A DNA stretch of 64,000 nucleotides from Paracoccus solventivorans (lineage in GTDB: Bacteria > Pseudomonadota > Alphaproteobacteria > Rhodobacterales > Rhodobacteraceae). The notes beneath the pieces were generated by a model, which worked only from the letters and a program-made list of their open reading frames with translations, was not told the origin of the DNA and ran no database searches. Shown here one piece after another: positions 63,225-64,000 of the stretch. The stretch's first letter is position 1. Every line of letters starts with the position of its first letter. A program made the position numbers and the translations under genes. The stretch is from the NCBI RefSeq assembly GCF_900142875.1, contig NZ_FRCK01000003.1, positions 359,938 through 423,937 of the forward strand. Direction: 5' to 3'.

Positions 63225-63332
63225 AAACGGTGCGCCGGGTTGGTCCGTGAAACTGCGTCGCGGGGTTCTCCGATCCGTCTCCTGCTTCTACTGCTCGGGA
63301 GCTTTCGGGATATTTATAGCAAGATGAAAGAG
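63225..63332 (+). repeat. Long interspersed repeat copy near the right end
   Basis: GGAAAACGGTGCGCCGGGTT, then GTTCTCCGATCCGTCTCCTG, and CTTTCGGGATATTTATAGCA with AGATGAAAG. Aligns with the recO-internal copy block by block (GAAAACGGT, GATCCGCCTCCT, GGATATTT, GATGAAG), more diverged. Confidence 0.7.
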
Positions 63333-63492
63333 TTGCGAGGTTTAGCGGAGATAATGCTCTGAGAGGGGCCGGTCGCACCGGGTTTTCATGCAGGACGGGG
63401 CATTGGCGGTCACGAGAAGAACTGCGCCGGTTGCTCCGAGGTCCAGATTGGAGAGGGCGCTCCTCTATGGGCGGGAGCATGGAAAAGCGGGT

Positions 63493-63720
63493 GGGCGTGA
63501 TGGGTTGCTCGGGGCAGGGGCGCCGGCCAGCGAGGCACGGCGTGGGGCAGGCGTGAGAATGGGGCGGCGTGACGGGTCGTTCACGGCGAGGGCGCCGGCC
63601 TGCGGGACCGCCGGGAAGCGGAAAACGTTTGAGGCTAGCGTAAAAATGGGTCGCGTTAGGGGCATCCGGGGTGACGGCGCCGGCCCGTGGGACCGCCGGA
63701 GGGAAGCGTGAAAAATGCGC
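63493..63720 (+). repeat. Degenerate triple tandem repeat
   Basis: Three units starting near 63493, 63562 and 63648 each contain GGCGCCGGCC (63519, 63591, 63676) followed by GNGGGACCGCCGG-like sequence and an AAGCG box. Unit spacing is about 72 and 85 bp. No open coding frame with known features. Confidence 0.65.
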
Positions 63721-63856
63721 AGTCGTAAACGGGTGTCCGGGGCTGCTCGGGGAGCAGACCGGAGACCTCGTTTCAAAAGCGGCGCATAGTGGCTGGAAGA
63801 GCCAGACGCGACACTCCAGGCCCGAGTGTTGACATCCCGCGAGAGCGCCGCAACCC

Positions 63857-64000
63857 GTAGGGCGCGGTAGGGCGCGGTAGGGCGCGGTAGGGCGCGGTAG
63901 GGCGCGGTAGGGCGCGGTAGGGCGCGGTAGGGCGCGGTAGGGCGCGGTAGGGCGCGGTAGGGCGCGGTAGGGCGCGGTAGGGCGCGGTAGGCGCGGTAGG
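63857..64000 (+). repeat. Perfect decamer tandem repeat at right edge
   Basis: GGCGCGGTAG is repeated 13 times without error from 63861 to 63990, followed by a unit lacking one G; it reaches the window edge. The unit is about one helical turn. Unit number is likely to vary between strains, and assembly errors are possible here. Confidence 0.9.

Noticed and set aside
63341..63480. Possible small genes in the right-end region
   Set aside because: Open frames here have no ribosome binding site, no motif and repeat-derived sequence.
63857..64000. CRISPR or telomere-like array
   Set aside because: Ten-base units with no spacers; a simple tandem repeat.

Overview
The window is high-GC, densely coded alphaproteobacterial chromosome. 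Four things point to the Rhodobacteraceae/Paracoccaceae (a Paracoccus- or Rhodobacter-like organism): a FlaF/FlbT-type flagellar block; the neighbourhood enoyl-CoA hydratase-rpsT-dnaA-dnaN-recF; the ethylmalonyl-CoA pathway pair ccrA/ecm; and the run ffh-chorismate mutase-rpsP-rimM-trmD-rplS-rpmE. I cannot name a species from sequence alone. Nearly all genes are core housekeeping genes. I see no phage, plasmid, insertion sequence or CRISPR locus, and no tRNA or rRNA gene.

Layout. 1-0.9 kb: 5' part of carB. 1.2-6.5 kb: flagellar genes, with flgD/fliK divergent from a rod-binding protein, a FlgN-like protein, flagellin, flaF, flbT and a DUF1217 protein. 6.7-10.8 kb: ubiB, ubiE, mutM, enoyl-CoA hydratase. 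10.9-15.4 kb: rpsT, dnaA, dnaN, recF (replication initiation and clamp loading). 15.4-22.5 kb: adenine deaminase, recO, flavin reductase, GNAT acetyltransferase, EcsC-like protein, RecD-like helicase and a small membrane protein. 22.6-27.6 kb: ccrA divergent from ecm, then an HpaI-type aldolase and an AhpD-like protein. 27.9-32.2 kb: protein targeting and ribosome maturation genes. 32.3-37.6 kb: mipZ and an RND efflux pair. 37.7-42.8 kb: pdhA-pdhB-pdhC behind an ftsB-like gene, then a DUF1523 protein. 43.2-49.5 kb: sufT, ABC-F ATPase, cold-shock protein, ndk, fabD-fabG-acpP and dps. 49.8-54.4 kb: a complete BMP-type nucleoside/purine ABC importer. 54.6-62.9 kb: dnaE, a small lipoprotein, ilvC, two Lrp/AsnC regulators, a UbiH-family hydroxylase, a small membrane protein and a HAD nucleotidase. 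63.0-64.0 kb: non-coding, repeat-rich DNA.

The most unusual content is repetitive. A family of short interspersed elements, built around a GATATTT-type core followed by an AAGAAG/GATGAAAG box and often preceded by a GC hairpin, occurs at least fourteen times, mostly between genes. One long copy lies in frame inside recO and adds about 58 residues to a family normally near 245 residues. Related long copies lie between dps and the BMP operon and at about 63.3 kb. Other repeats are a triplicated 76-86 bp unit at 42.8 kb, a palindromic GTGCGTGG...CCACGC array at 60.5 kb, a degenerate triple repeat at 63.5 kb and a run of 13 perfect decamers reaching the right edge.

Regulatory signals I can support include several intrinsic terminators, a CtrA-like half-site pair between fliK and the rod-binding gene, a repeated 16-bp motif in the ccrA/ecm divergent region (one copy filling the spacer of a good ecm promoter), and two GCGAAATC half-sites exactly 20 bp apart in front of the Lrp pair.
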